This document shows, one piece after another, positions 8,303-16,408 of a DNA stretch of 64,000 nt. Numbering within the stretch: position 1 is the first letter of the stretch; every line of letters starts with the position of its first letter. The notes beneath the pieces were generated by a model that was not told where the DNA came from, did no database searches, and saw nothing but the letters and a program-made list of their open reading frames with translations. Both the position numbers and the translations under genes were made by a program. Location of the stretch: assembly GCA_039193455.1 (NCBI GenBank), contig JBCCWO010000017.1:18112-82111 (forward strand), given 5' to 3'. The stretch is from JBCBGF01 sp039193455. GTDB taxonomy: Bacteria; Pseudomonadota; Alphaproteobacteria; Rhodobacterales; Rhodobacteraceae.

Positions 8303-8705
8303 GGGCGGGCCTTTGGATTCGTGTTCGGCAACTTTGTTGCGTGATGCGTGTTATGAGTAAAACTATATGGCTTTGTCAATTCGCCGCAACGCGGCATCGG
8401 TGCAGGGCCCCTGGGGCGCGCAATCGGCGTGATCATGCCTGATCGTCGTCGGTTTGGGAACATCTTCAACGGAAACGTGCGTTTGCGTGCTGAATCAAGG
8501 GGGATGTGGCAGGCTCGAACCGCCTGAGACACTCTATGCTTCTGGAAACAATCGTGGCCGGGGCCGGTGAAGTCAGATCAGCTGCGACATAATATTTCAA
8601 GATGCGATCACCAATGATTGCAAAATTGCTTTGTCGCAGTTAAAGCCGATGCCGCAACGCTTGCGATTCTGCGTCGCGGCACAGACACTGGCGGTGGAGA
8701 CTGAG
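8303..8705. promoter_or_regulatory. Divergent ecm/ccr control region (403 bp)
   Basis: No gene is supported here. The region separates the divergent ecm and ccr starts. GCTTTGTC followed by GCCGCAACGC occurs twice: at 8370-8392 (spacer 5) near ecm and at 8629-8660 (spacer 14) near ccr. ATTGCAAA (8617-8624) followed by TTTG resembles half of the TTTGCAAA-type sites known for acyl-CoA-sensing PccR/RamB-family regulators. TGCGACA (8583-8589) and TGTCGCA (8632-8638) form a wide inverted repeat. These are candidate operator sites; the regulator is not in the window. Confidence 0.5.
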
Positions 8706-9998
8706 ATGGCCCTCGACACGAAAGCCCCGACGATGACCTATGATGCACCCGTGAAAGATCTCTATGAGATGGGCGAGATGCCCCCGCTGGGCCATGTGCC
8801 CAAGCAAATGTACGGCTGGATCCTGCGCCAGGAACGCCATGGTGAGCCGACCGAGGCGTTGAAGGTCGAGGTTGTGGATACGCCAAAGCTCGACAGCCAC
8901 GATGTGCTGGTGATGGTGATGGCGGCGGGTGTGAACTATAACGGCGTCTGGGCCTGTCTCGGACAGCCGGTGTCGGTGTTTTTGCAGCACAAGGCCCCCT
9001 ATGCCGTCATCGGGTCGGACGCGGCGGGCATCGTCTGGGCCGTGGGTGATAAGGTGTCGCGCTGGAAGGTTGGCGACGAGGTTGTGGTGCACTGCAACCA
9101 GGACGATGGCGATGATGAAGAATGCAATGGCGGTGACCCGATGTTGTCGCCCAGCCAGCGGATCTGGGGCTATGAGACGGCAGACGGGTCCTTTGCGCAG
9201 TTCACGCGTGTTCAGTCGCAACAGTTGATGCCGCGGCCCAAACATCTGACCTGGGAAGAAAGCGCATGCTACACGCTGACCCTGGCCACTGCCTATCGGA
9301 TGCTGTTCGGCCATGAACCGCACGACCTGAAGCCCGGCCAGAACGTTCTGGTCTGGGGCGCGTCGGGCGGTCTTGGCTCTTTCGCGATCCAGTTGATCAA
9401 CACCGCGGGCGCCAACGCCATCGGCGTGATCTCGGACGAGGACAAGCGCGACTTTGTGATGGATCTGGGCGCCAAGGGCGTGATCAACCGCAAGGACTTC
9501 AACTGTTGGGGCCGTTTGCCCGAGGTCGGCACGGATGCCTACACCGAATGGTTCGCCGAGGTGCGCAAGTTCGGCAAGGCGATCTGGGAGATCACGGGCA
9601 AGGGCGTCAATGTCGACATGGTGTTTGAACATCCCGGCGAGGCGACGTTCCCGGTGTCGACTTTTGTGGTCAAGCGCGGCGGCATGGTGGTGATTTGTGC
9701 GGGGACCACGGGCTACAACTGTACCTTTGACGTGCGACACATGTGGAGCCACCAGAAACGGCTGCAGGGCTCGCATTTTGCGCATCTCAAGCAAGCGGCA
9801 GCGGCCAACAAGCTGATGCTCGACCGCCGTCTTGATCCCTGCATGTCCGAGGTGTTTTCGTGGGATGACTTGCCCGAGGCGCATATGAAGATGCGGCGCA
9901 ACGAGCATAAGCCAGGCAATATGGCGGTGCTGGTGCAAGCGCCCAAGACGGGCCTGCGCACGATGGAAGACGCGCTGGAGGCAAGCACGTTCCGCTGA
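8706..9998 (+). CDS. ccr: Crotonyl-CoA carboxylase/reductase
   Basis: This encodes 430 residues, standard for CCR. It is a medium-chain dehydrogenase/reductase: the N-terminal catalytic domain ends near the NADPH-binding WGASGGLGSFAIQL motif at about residue 220. MFEHPGEATFPVS and the terminal segments match CCR rather than a plain quinone reductase. It performs NADPH-dependent reductive carboxylation of crotonyl-CoA to ethylmalonyl-CoA, the committed step of the ethylmalonyl-CoA pathway. The start at 8706 (MALDTKAPTM) has GGAGA 6 bases upstream; an earlier in-frame start lacks one. It is divergent from ecm and followed in the same direction by the quorum-sensing genes. Confidence 0.96.
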   Translation: MALDTKAPTMTYDAPVKDLYEMGEMPPLGHVPKQMYGWILRQERHGEPTEALKVEVVDTPKLDSHDVLVMVMAAGVNYNGVWACLGQPVSVFLQHKAPYAVIGSDAAGIVWAVGDKVSRWKVGDEVVVHCNQDDGDDEECNGGDPMLSPSQRIWGYETADGSFAQFTRVQSQQLMPRPKHLTWEESACYTLTLATAYRMLFGHEPHDLKPGQNVLVWGASGGLGSFAIQLINTAGANAIGVISDEDKRDFVMDLGAKGVINRKDFNCWGRLPEVGTDAYTEWFAEVRKFGKAIWEITGKGVNVDMVFEHPGEATFPVSTFVVKRGGMVVICAGTTGYNCTFDVRHMWSHQKRLQGSHFAHLKQAAAANKLMLDRRLDPCMSEVFSWDDLPEAHMKMRRNEHKPGNMAVLVQAPKTGLRTMEDALEASTFR

Positions 9999-10064
9999 TC
10001 AGATCGCGCGCTGGCGCGGCTTTAGGCTACCTGCGGCAGCTCGCCAGATCGGGGGAATACGTTT

Positions 10065-10101
10065 TCGCGAATTCGCGAGCCTGCGTCACAGTGATACACT
10101 G
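10065..10101. promoter_or_regulatory. Two palindromes ahead of the quorum-sensing cassette
   Basis: TCGCGAATTCGCGA at 10065-10078 is a perfect 14-bp palindrome. CAGTG-ATA-CACTG at 10089-10101 is a second inverted repeat. They lie 52-88 bp upstream of the small gene that starts at 10153. Either could be a LuxR-type operator (lux box) or the site of another dimeric regulator. They do not closely match the classical Vibrio lux box. Confidence 0.45.
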
Positions 10102-10116
10102 ATCCCAACGGCGTTG

Positions 10117-10132
10117 TTAACATTTGGTTAAC
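10117..10132. promoter_or_regulatory. CtrA-type binding site upstream of luxR cassette
   Basis: The sequence TTAA-CATTTGG-TTAAC matches the CtrA consensus TTAA-N7-TTAA(C) exactly. It also forms two GTTAAC hexamers 11 bp apart (10116-10121 and 10127-10132). It ends 20 bp upstream of the ATG at 10153. Such a position would fit either activation from a close promoter or repression. CtrA control of quorum sensing is known in some Rhodobacteraceae; here it is inferred from the site alone. Confidence 0.6.
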
Positions 10133-10152
10133 TATTGGGGCAGAGCCTGGTC

Positions 10153-10371
10153 ATGCAAAACGACTGGATATTGGACGTTATCGACGACCTGCGCCGGTTT
10201 GCGGACATGAACGGTTACGCCGCCATTTCGATGAAGCTCGAAGAGGCTGCGCTGACCGCGGTGCGCGAGCTGTCCGGTTCCGGGTCGTCGCCGGACAATG
10301 GTGGACCAACGCATGCCGGGGACCCTCAGCCCCTTTATCGACAGCCTGAGCGCGGTCGAAACGCTGGATGA
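10153..10371 (+). CDS. Small conserved protein upstream of luxR
   Basis: This encodes 72 residues from the ATG at 10153 (a TTG 18 bp earlier is an alternative). It opens with MQNDWILDVIDDLRRFADMN and an alpha-helical stretch to about residue 40, then a low-complexity tail. Small proteins with this WILDVL.DLR.FA opening occur ahead of luxR-type genes in Rhodobacteraceae, as I recall. Its 3' end overlaps the luxR start by 74 bp in another frame, which implies translational linkage. No domain of known function is visible; an effect on LuxR activity is only a guess. Confidence 0.6.
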   Translation: MQNDWILDVIDDLRRFADMNGYAAISMKLEEAALTAVRELSGSGSSPDNGGPTHAGDPQPLYRQPERGRNAG

Positions 10372-11026
10372 TCTCAGCAATGAGATTGGCCTGTTGCGCG
10401 AGACCCTCGAGGTCGAGCATCTCATCTATCACTCGGTCAACAGCACCGGCGCACAATACGCCGCGCTGACCTATTCGGACGCCTGGGTCGCGCAGTATCT
10501 GGATCAGGACTATGCGCGGATCGATCCGGTGGTGCAGGCCTGCATCCGCCGCTTTGACCCGGTGGACTGGGGCGATCTCGACTGGACCGGTAAGCCGCAG
10601 CGCGACTTTTGGGAAGAGGCCCGGTCCGCCGGGGTTGGGGCGTACGGCGTGTCGGTGCCCATCCGGGGCCCCAGCGGTCAGTTCGCGCTCTTCACGATCA
10701 ACCACCACTGCACCGAGCGGGAGTGGGCGCGCTACAAGGCCGCGCAATTGCCGCAGGTGATCCTGGCGGCGCATTACATCAATCAGAAAGCGCTTGAGAT
10801 TGAACGCGGGCCAGACGAGACGCCGCATATTGCCCTGTCCCCGCGGGAATCCGATAGTCTGCGCATGCTTGCGCAGGGCCTCAGCCGGGCGCAGGCGGCC
10901 GATAACTTGTCGATTTCTGAGCATACGCTGCGGGTCTACATCGAAAACGCCCGGCGCAAGCTGGGGGCGGCGAACACCACCCACGCGGTGGCACGTGCGC
11001 TGATGTCGGGGATGATCGTCGCCTAG
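10298..11026 (+). CDS. LuxR-family quorum-sensing regulator with autoinducer-binding domain
   Basis: This encodes 242 residues. The autoinducer domain keeps the invariant set Trp63, Tyr67, Asp76 and Pro77 with the spacing of TraR (W-x3-Y-x8-DP), plus a Trp at 91 or 96 and a glycine near 115. The C-terminal LuxR helix-turn-helix spans about 180-238 (LSPRESDSLRML to NTTHAVARA). It should bind acyl-homoserine lactone made by the adjacent luxI and act on promoters nearby. The start is inside the preceding small gene; a second in-frame Met six codons later is possible. Confidence 0.92.
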   Translation: MVDQRMPGTLSPFIDSLSAVETLDDLSNEIGLLRETLEVEHLIYHSVNSTGAQYAALTYSDAWVAQYLDQDYARIDPVVQACIRRFDPVDWGDLDWTGKPQRDFWEEARSAGVGAYGVSVPIRGPSGQFALFTINHHCTEREWARYKAAQLPQVILAAHYINQKALEIERGPDETPHIALSPRESDSLRMLAQGLSRAQAADNLSISEHTLRVYIENARRKLGAANTTHAVARALMSGMIVA

Positions 11027-11070
11027 ACCGTTCGGTGGGGTCGGTCCGCATTAACCATTCTTTGTCCTTT

Positions 11071-11090
11071 GTTGCGTGGCAACGGAGGAG
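11071..11090 (+). promoter_or_regulatory. Hairpin abutting the luxI ribosome site
   Basis: GTTGC (11071-11075) and GCAAC (11079-11083) pair around GTG. The strong Shine-Dalgarno GGAGGAG follows at once (11084-11090), 9 bases before the ATG at 11100. The stem does not cover the ribosome site, so it may stabilise the 5' end or mark a bound protein site. A TTAA-containing half-site (11051-11054) lies just upstream. Confidence 0.35.
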
Positions 11091-11099
11091 AGACTGGCC

Positions 11100-11732
11100 A
11101 TGCTTCGATACCTGCGCGGGCACGCGTTGAAGAATTTTCCGACATTGAGTGAGACGATGTTTCGCGATCGCGCGACGCAGTTTGGCGCGCGCCTGAACTG
11201 GGATGTCACGGTGGATGCAACCGGGGCAGAACGTGACGCTTACGACGCGCTCGACCCGATCTATGTGATCTGGCAGGGGCCGGGGGGCCATCATGCGGGA
11301 TCGATGCGGTTTTTGCCCACGACCGGGCGCACCATGCTGGCCGAGCATTTTCTGTCGCTCACAGACGGCGTGGATTTCGCCAGCCCCCATATCTGGGAAA
11401 CGACGCGGTTTTGCATTGCGCCGGATGCACCGCCCGAAACCTCGGCGGCGCTGATGCTGGGTGGGTTGGAGCTTGGCCTGAGGCACGATTGGTCCCACGC
11501 CATCGGGGTGTTTGATGCGCGCATGGTGCGCATCTATCGGCGCCTGGGCTGGCCACCGGCGATCCTGGGGACCGAAGGCACCGGCAAGTCGGCGATCAGC
11601 GTCGGGCTGTGGGCGTTTGAACCACATCTGAAGCCGCACTTGGCCCGCGGGGCGGGCGTGAGCGAGGCGCAGTCGTCGCGCTGGCTACTGGACGCTTTTC
11701 CAAAGGCACAACCGGCGCCGGTTTCCGCCTGA
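11100..11732 (+). CDS. Acyl-homoserine lactone synthase, LuxI family
   Basis: This encodes 210 residues. All LuxI-family landmark residues are present at nearly their usual numbers: Arg24, Phe28, Trp34, Asp46, Asp49, Arg70, Phe84, Glu100 and Arg103. The enzyme makes an N-acyl-L-homoserine lactone from S-adenosylmethionine and acyl-ACP (or acyl-CoA). The ATG at 11100 has GGAGGAG upstream; an earlier GTG (11076) inside the hairpin is rejected. It is 73 bp after luxR, same direction. Placement after ccr matches a luxRI arrangement reported as common in roseobacters. The acyl chain cannot be read from sequence. Confidence 0.93.
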   Translation: MLRYLRGHALKNFPTLSETMFRDRATQFGARLNWDVTVDATGAERDAYDALDPIYVIWQGPGGHHAGSMRFLPTTGRTMLAEHFLSLTDGVDFASPHIWETTRFCIAPDAPPETSAALMLGGLELGLRHDWSHAIGVFDARMVRIYRRLGWPPAILGTEGTGKSAISVGLWAFEPHLKPHLARGAGVSEAQSSRWLLDAFPKAQPAPVSA

Positions 11733-11773
11733 TCGCGCTGGCGCCGCCGGGATGCCGCGCGTAAGTTCGCGCC

Positions 11774-13309
11774 ATGCCGCACGCAGCGCTTGCCCTTTCC
11801 GAAGACCAGGCCGACGCCTTCGATACGGTGGCCGAGCTGTTGCGGTCCTACGGGGTGGATCTTGAGGAGGCGATGACAACCCCGCGCGCCGAAGGGCAGG
11901 GCACGCGGGTCATGGCTATCCTGGGCAAGGCGGGCACCGGCAAGACCCTGCTATTGGCCGAGCTGACACAAGCGCTGGAAGAGGCGGGCGTTGAACCTGT
12001 CTCTGGCGATTATGAGAGCCGCCGCGCCAAGACGCGCCGCACCGTGGCGATCCTTGCGCCAACGAACAAGGCGGCCAGCGTGCTGCGCGCGCGCGGCGTT
12101 CCTGCGACGACGATCCACCGGATCATTTACACGCCGGTCTACGACCCGGAATACGAGAAGGTGGCCGAATGGCTGGCCGGTGATGGTGACCGGCCCGAGA
12201 TCGAGGGGCTGACCAACGAGGCGCTGGATCGTGCAAAGGCCTTTTACGATGCGAACCGGTCTGTTCCCGGCGCGCTGGCGGCGGCCGGTCTGCGGGGATC
12301 GGATTTCATCACCGGGTGGAAGCGCCGGGACGATCCGCTGGATATCGGGTTTGTCGACGAAGCGTCGATGCTTGACGACAAGCAGTTCGAAGATCTCAGG
12401 GAGATCTTTCCGGTACTCGTGCTGTTCGGAGACCCCGCCCAACTGGCCCCCGTGAACCAGTCGGGCGCGATGGTGTTTGACGGGCTGGCCGGGCCCGCAA
12501 AGCTGACGCTCGAGCGGATTCACCGTCAGGAAACCGGCAATCCTATCCTCGATCTGGCCCATGCGCTGGCGGATGAGACGCTGGAGTTCGAGGCGTTTGA
12601 GCGCAAGGTTGAACGGGCAGCCGCCGAGGATGACCGCGTTGTGGTCGCGCAGCGTGTCGATGCCGATCTGATGGCGCGGTCCCCGGTGCTGGCCTGGCGC
12701 AACGCGACGCGGATCCGGCTGATCCATGCGTTTCGCGCCGCGCATGGCGCGCCGGAAGACAGCCTGCTGCCGGGGGAGCCGCTGATTTGCGACGGGATCG
12801 AGCTGCCGCTCAAGTATCGCAAACGGCGCATCGATCTTGAGGCACGGGGTCTGATCAAGGGGGCACAGGCCATCTATCTGGGCGCCGGGCGCAAGCCGGG
12901 CTTTTCACGCCTGCATCTGGTTGGGTCCGAAGATCCGCAGATCTCTGTCGCCTCAATCGTGAAGATCGAGTTGCCGGACGAGGACGAGCCCTTCATCCCG
13001 TTCGCGGCCAATATGGGGGCGGCGTTTCTGCATGGCGCAGCTGTGACCATCCACAAGGCGCAGGGGTCGCAATGGGACAGCGTGCAGGTTTTTGCCCCCG
13101 ATCTGTGGGCGGCGGCACGGGCGGGCCGGGTTGAGGCCGGTATTCCGCTGTGGAAACGGTTGGCCTATGTGGCGATCACGCGCGCGCAGACCCGGCTCTT
13201 TTGGGTCGTGCGCAACCGTCTGGCCCGGCCCGCGCAGGCCCTTGGGACAGGCGATTTGAAGGCTCCGGCGCCAGCGCTGGACTTGGCGGGCGGGGAGGAA
13301 CAGCCATGA
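11774..13309 (+). CDS. Superfamily 1 DNA helicase, RecD/UvrD-like
   Basis: This encodes 511 residues. Walker A is GKAGTGKT at 51-58. Motif Ia is LAPTNKAASVL. Walker B-like FVDEASML leads to motif III GDPAQLAPV, and the C-terminal motifs V/VI are TIHKAQGSQWDSV and YVAITRAQTRL. This is the RecD2-like helicase core without the N-terminal extension of true RecD2, so a 5'-3' DNA helicase acting on recombination or repair intermediates is likely. It is a common stand-alone gene in Rhodobacteraceae. Its stop overlaps the next gene start by 3 bases (ATGA). Confidence 0.85.
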   Translation: MPHAALALSEDQADAFDTVAELLRSYGVDLEEAMTTPRAEGQGTRVMAILGKAGTGKTLLLAELTQALEEAGVEPVSGDYESRRAKTRRTVAILAPTNKAASVLRARGVPATTIHRIIYTPVYDPEYEKVAEWLAGDGDRPEIEGLTNEALDRAKAFYDANRSVPGALAAAGLRGSDFITGWKRRDDPLDIGFVDEASMLDDKQFEDLREIFPVLVLFGDPAQLAPVNQSGAMVFDGLAGPAKLTLERIHRQETGNPILDLAHALADETLEFEAFERKVERAAAEDDRVVVAQRVDADLMARSPVLAWRNATRIRLIHAFRAAHGAPEDSLLPGEPLICDGIELPLKYRKRRIDLEARGLIKGAQAIYLGAGRKPGFSRLHLVGSEDPQISVASIVKIELPDEDEPFIPFAANMGAAFLHGAAVTIHKAQGSQWDSVQVFAPDLWAAARAGRVEAGIPLWKRLAYVAITRAQTRLFWVVRNRLARPAQALGTGDLKAPAPALDLAGGEEQP

Positions 13310-14034
13310 GCCGCACACTGCTGATCACTGGGGCAAGCTCGGGCATCGGGCGCGCAACCGCCGAGGCGGCTTTGGCGGCCGGGTGGCGTGTCGGGCTGAT
13401 GGCGCGGCGGCGGGCGCCGCTGGAGGAGGTCGCGGCACTGGGAGAGGCGCTTGTGCTGCCGGGTGACGTGACGCAGCTGGCGGATGTGGAGCGCGCGGTT
13501 TCTGGCGTCGCGGATGCTTGGGGGCGGTTGGATGTGCTCTTCAACAACGCCGGGATTTTCACGCCGCAAGGCACGATTGACGAGATCGCCCTGGACGACT
13601 GGACAAACTCACTTGCGGTTAATCTGACCGGAATGTTCCAGACCGCGCGCGTGGCCTTTGCCCAGATGCGCGCGCAGGACCCGCAAGGCGGGCGGATCAT
13701 CAACAACGGCTCGATCTCGGCCCACACACCACGTGAGGGATCGGTCTGTTACACCACCACCAAGCACGCGATCACGGGGCTGACGAAATCGCTGTCGCTT
13801 GATGGCCGCCCCTTCGACATTGCCTGCGGCCAGATCGATATCGGCAATGCCGAGACGCCGCTGGTCGAAGGGTTGAACCAGCGCCTTCTGGATCAGGGGC
13901 AGCCGCCGATCCCGGTGATGGATGTGGGCGATGCCGCACGCTCGGTCCTGCATATGGCCAATTTGCCGCCCGAAGCGAACGTGCAGTTCATGACGGTGAT
14001 GGCAACGAAGATGCCCTATATCGGGCGCGGCTAG
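13306..14034 (+). CDS. Short-chain dehydrogenase/reductase
   Basis: This encodes 242 residues of the classical SDR type. The Rossmann motif TGASSGIG is at 8-15 and NNAG near residue 80. The catalytic Ser lies in NGSISA and Tyr/Lys in YTTTK. The substrate is unknown; SDRs of this length reduce keto groups or oxidise alcohols with NAD(P)H. GGAGG lies 6 bases before the ATG, which overlaps the helicase stop. The 3' end overlaps the convergent TIGR02186 gene by 4 bp. Confidence 0.85.
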   Translation: MSRTLLITGASSGIGRATAEAALAAGWRVGLMARRRAPLEEVAALGEALVLPGDVTQLADVERAVSGVADAWGRLDVLFNNAGIFTPQGTIDEIALDDWTNSLAVNLTGMFQTARVAFAQMRAQDPQGGRIINNGSISAHTPREGSVCYTTTKHAITGLTKSLSLDGRPFDIACGQIDIGNAETPLVEGLNQRLLDQGQPPIPVMDVGDAARSVLHMANLPPEANVQFMTVMATKMPYIGRG

Positions 14035-14789
14035 CCCCGGACGTATCGGAAGAACGCCGACGCCCCCCAGCCCGCGGCAATAGCGATGAAGAGCGACAGA
14101 AAGCCGTAGATCAGCGGCTGATCGTGGGCCAGGTTGTACAGAAACCTCTCCAGCCCGACCTTTTGCACAAAGATCTCGGTGTCGTGGACGTCCAGCACCT
14201 CACCGCCCCGGGTCAGCAGGAACCGCACCTGATAGTCGCCTTCGGTCAGGTTCGCGGGCAGCGCGATCGATGTGCTGAAGAGCGTTTGCTCATCAAGCGC
14301 GACCGCACCGATATGGGTCTGATAGAGCCCGCTGTCTTCGCGAATGCGGATCACCGCCTCGGTAAAACGGGCGGCGTCGGCCACCTCGTCCGGCGCACCG
14401 ACAGACCGGATCGCGCGCCGGACCGAGACGCGGTAGCGCAGATCTTCGACATCGGCCAGAACCTCCTCCCAGGGGCCAGAGGTCGCTACGGCATAGAACG
14501 ACGGCGCGCTGTCCACCTCGACCGCTTCGGTGTTGACCCAGATGCCGAAGCGGCGGTCCTTCTTGCGCACGACCAGCGGTTCCGAGGGCCCCGCGACGGT
14601 GACCGCCACATGGATCGGCGGCTCGGCCGGGATCGCAGTTTCGCGTTTGACCGCGCCGAAGATCAGAATCTCGGAGCCATCAAAGTTCGTGGTGATCGAG
14701 ATGCGGTTCTGCGACAGCCCGGCCACGACCTCTTCCGCGCGGGCGGGTGCCGCGACGAGCAAGGTGATGATCAGCAACGCGCGCAGCAT
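14031..14789 (-). CDS. TIGR02186 family membrane-anchored protein
   Basis: This encodes 252 residues. A signal peptide (LRALLIITLLVAAPARA) is followed by a long extracytoplasmic beta-rich region and one C-terminal transmembrane helix (about 225-247: LIYGFLSLFIAIAAGWGAS). Proteins of this family are repeatedly encoded next to TauE/SafE-type permeases, as here: its start overlaps the permease stop by one base. It probably works with the permease at the periplasmic face, but no activity is established. Confidence 0.8.
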   Translation of the reverse strand: MLRALLIITLLVAAPARAEEVVAGLSQNRISITTNFDGSEILIFGAVKRETAIPAEPPIHVAVTVAGPSEPLVVRKKDRRFGIWVNTEAVEVDSAPSFYAVATSGPWEEVLADVEDLRYRVSVRRAIRSVGAPDEVADAARFTEAVIRIREDSGLYQTHIGAVALDEQTLFSTSIALPANLTEGDYQVRFLLTRGGEVLDVHDTEIFVQKVGLERFLYNLAHDQPLIYGFLSLFIAIAAGWGASAFFRYVRG

Positions 14790-15700
14790 CAGTGCCCTGC
14801 CTCGCCCAGTGAGTAGAGCTCGGTCGGCATCAACAGCAGATCAAGCGCCAGCTTGCCGCAGACGACCAGCACGAGAATGGCGAGCAGGATCCGCAACTGT
14901 TCGGCCTTCAGCTTGGTGCCGATCTGTGTCCCCACCTGCGCGCCGATCACACCGCCGATCAACAGCAACACGGCCAGCACCATGTCGACGGTGAAGTTCG
15001 TGGTTGCGTGCAAGAGCGTGGTGAACGCGGTGACGAAGATGATCTGGAAAAGCGAGGTGCCGACAACGACCTTTGTGGGCATGCCCAGCAAATAGATCAT
15101 CGCGGGCACCATGATAAAGCCGCCACCGACACCCATGATGGCCGCCAAAATACCCACCGAGATCCCGACCAGCACGGGCGGGATGACCGAGATGTAAAGG
15201 CCCGAGGTCCGGAACTTCATCTTGAACGGCAGGTTGTGGACCCAGGTATGTTTGCGCCGCGTCGGGATCGCGCCGGCCCGGGTTTTGCGGATCGCGTTCA
15301 GGCTTTCGACGAACATCAGGGACCCGATGATGCCGAGAAAGACGACGTAGCTGAGCCGCACGAGCAGATCGACCTGTCCGATGGCCTTGAGCGCGTTGAA
15401 GACCTGTACCCCCAGGGCGGCGCCGATAAGGCCCCCGACTAGCAGCACCGTGCCCATGCGGAAGTCGACCGTGCGTCGTCTTACATGGGCCAGAACGCCG
15501 GAAAAGGACGAGGCGACGATCTGGTTGGCTTCGGTTGCGACGGCGACCGCGGGTGGGATGCCGATAAAAAACAACAGCGGTGTCATCAAGAACCCGCCGC
15601 CCACACCGAACATGCCCGACAACACCCCGACCATGCCGCCCAACCCCAAAAGGAGGAAGGCGTTGACCGAAACCTCGGCAATCGGCAGGTAAATTTGCAT
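14789..15700 (-). CDS. TauE/SafE family sulfite/anion permease
   Basis: This encodes 303 residues with about eight transmembrane helices. It shows the duplicated TauE/SafE motif: FGVGGGFLMTPLL near residue 35 and MGVGGGFIMVPAM near residue 185. The family exports sulfite, sulfoacetate or other anions. I start at MQIYLPIAEV (15700), because the upstream GTG adds nine non-conserved residues. The TIGR02186 partner is translationally coupled downstream. Its upstream region carries an inverted repeat at 15736-15770. Confidence 0.87.
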   Translation of the reverse strand: MQIYLPIAEVSVNAFLLLGLGGMVGVLSGMFGVGGGFLMTPLLFFIGIPPAVAVATEANQIVASSFSGVLAHVRRRTVDFRMGTVLLVGGLIGAALGVQVFNALKAIGQVDLLVRLSYVVFLGIIGSLMFVESLNAIRKTRAGAIPTRRKHTWVHNLPFKMKFRTSGLYISVIPPVLVGISVGILAAIMGVGGGFIMVPAMIYLLGMPTKVVVGTSLFQIIFVTAFTTLLHATTNFTVDMVLAVLLLIGGVIGAQVGTQIGTKLKAEQLRILLAILVLVVCGKLALDLLLMPTELYSLGEAGH

Positions 15701-15735
15701 GGGTGACCTTCGTGGTGTGTCAGTCACTTACAAAA

Positions 15736-15770
15736 TGTCGCAGATGGCTGGTAGGCCCCTTTATGCGACA
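15736..15770. promoter_or_regulatory. TGTCGCA/TGCGACA inverted repeat upstream of TauE-type permease
   Basis: TGTCGCA (15736-15742) and TGCGACA (15764-15770) are perfect 7-bp arms with a 21-bp spacer, in the 86-bp gap upstream of the permease. The same heptamers occur in the ecm/ccr region (8583-8589 and 8632-8638) in the opposite arrangement. The pair could hold an operator. Folding as RNA would give a long-loop hairpin. Confidence 0.35.
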
Positions 15771-15786
15771 TATCGGAACAATTCCG

Positions 15787-16398
15787 TTAGCCTGAGGCTT
15801 CGCTGTCCTCTTCGATCAAGTATTTTTGCAAAGCAACGATCTGAAGCCAGAGAAAAACAAATAAGATCAAGGGGAAGCCAAAGGTCTCGATCTTGACCCA
15901 GGTGTCTGTGGACAGGGTGCGCCAAACGATTTCATTTGCCACCGCAAGCCCCGCGAAACAGGCGGCGAGGCGGCGCGTCAGGATCATCCAGCCTTCGTCC
16001 CGCATTGGCAGAAACTCACTCATCACCCAGGCCAGGTAGGATCGGCCCTGCAAGAGGCCGATGCCGAGGATCCCGGCGAAGATGCCGTAGACCAGGGTGG
16101 TCTTCATCTTGAAGAACCGCTCGTCATTGAACCACACCGTCAGGCCGCCGAATATGATGACCAGAACGGCGGTAAAGACCTGCATGCGGCTGAGCTTGCC
16201 CGTCAGCTTCCAAAGGATGGCAATGGAGATCAGCAGGATCGGCACGAACACCGCGGCGGCCACGATAAAGCCGTCATAGTCGGTGCCGCCGATCGTGTAG
16301 GTTTCGTCCCGCACATAGAGGTAGAAGGCAAAGAACAAGAGCGGTGGTCCGAGTTCGAGCACCTGCTTTACCACCGGATTGATCTTTTTTTCTGCCAT
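15787..16398 (-). CDS. yciB: Inner membrane septation protein (YciB/IspZ family)
   Basis: This encodes 203 residues with about five or six transmembrane helices. The opening KKINPVVKQVLELGPPLLFF is characteristic of YciB/IspZ, an inner-membrane protein linked to cell-envelope integrity and septation. The ATG at 16398 (MAEKKINP) is chosen over an upstream one because the family starts at this point. It follows the DMT transporter by 10 bp on the same strand and is part of the run ftsY - DMT - yciB. Confidence 0.88.
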   Translation of the reverse strand: MAEKKINPVVKQVLELGPPLLFFAFYLYVRDETYTIGGTDYDGFIVAAAVFVPILLISIAILWKLTGKLSRMQVFTAVLVIIFGGLTVWFNDERFFKMKTTLVYGIFAGILGIGLLQGRSYLAWVMSEFLPMRDEGWMILTRRLAACFAGLAVANEIVWRTLSTDTWVKIETFGFPLILFVFLWLQIVALQKYLIEEDSEASG

Positions 16399-16408
16399 TG
16401 CGCCCGCC

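Noticed and set aside
8640..9938. 432-residue open frame antisense to ccr
   Set aside because: It is a shadow of ccr; low-complexity His/Arg composition and no recognisable motif.
10100..10129. TGATCC upstream of luxR as an ECF promoter
   Set aside because: No TA-starting -10 at 17-18 bases; the match is limited to the hexamer.
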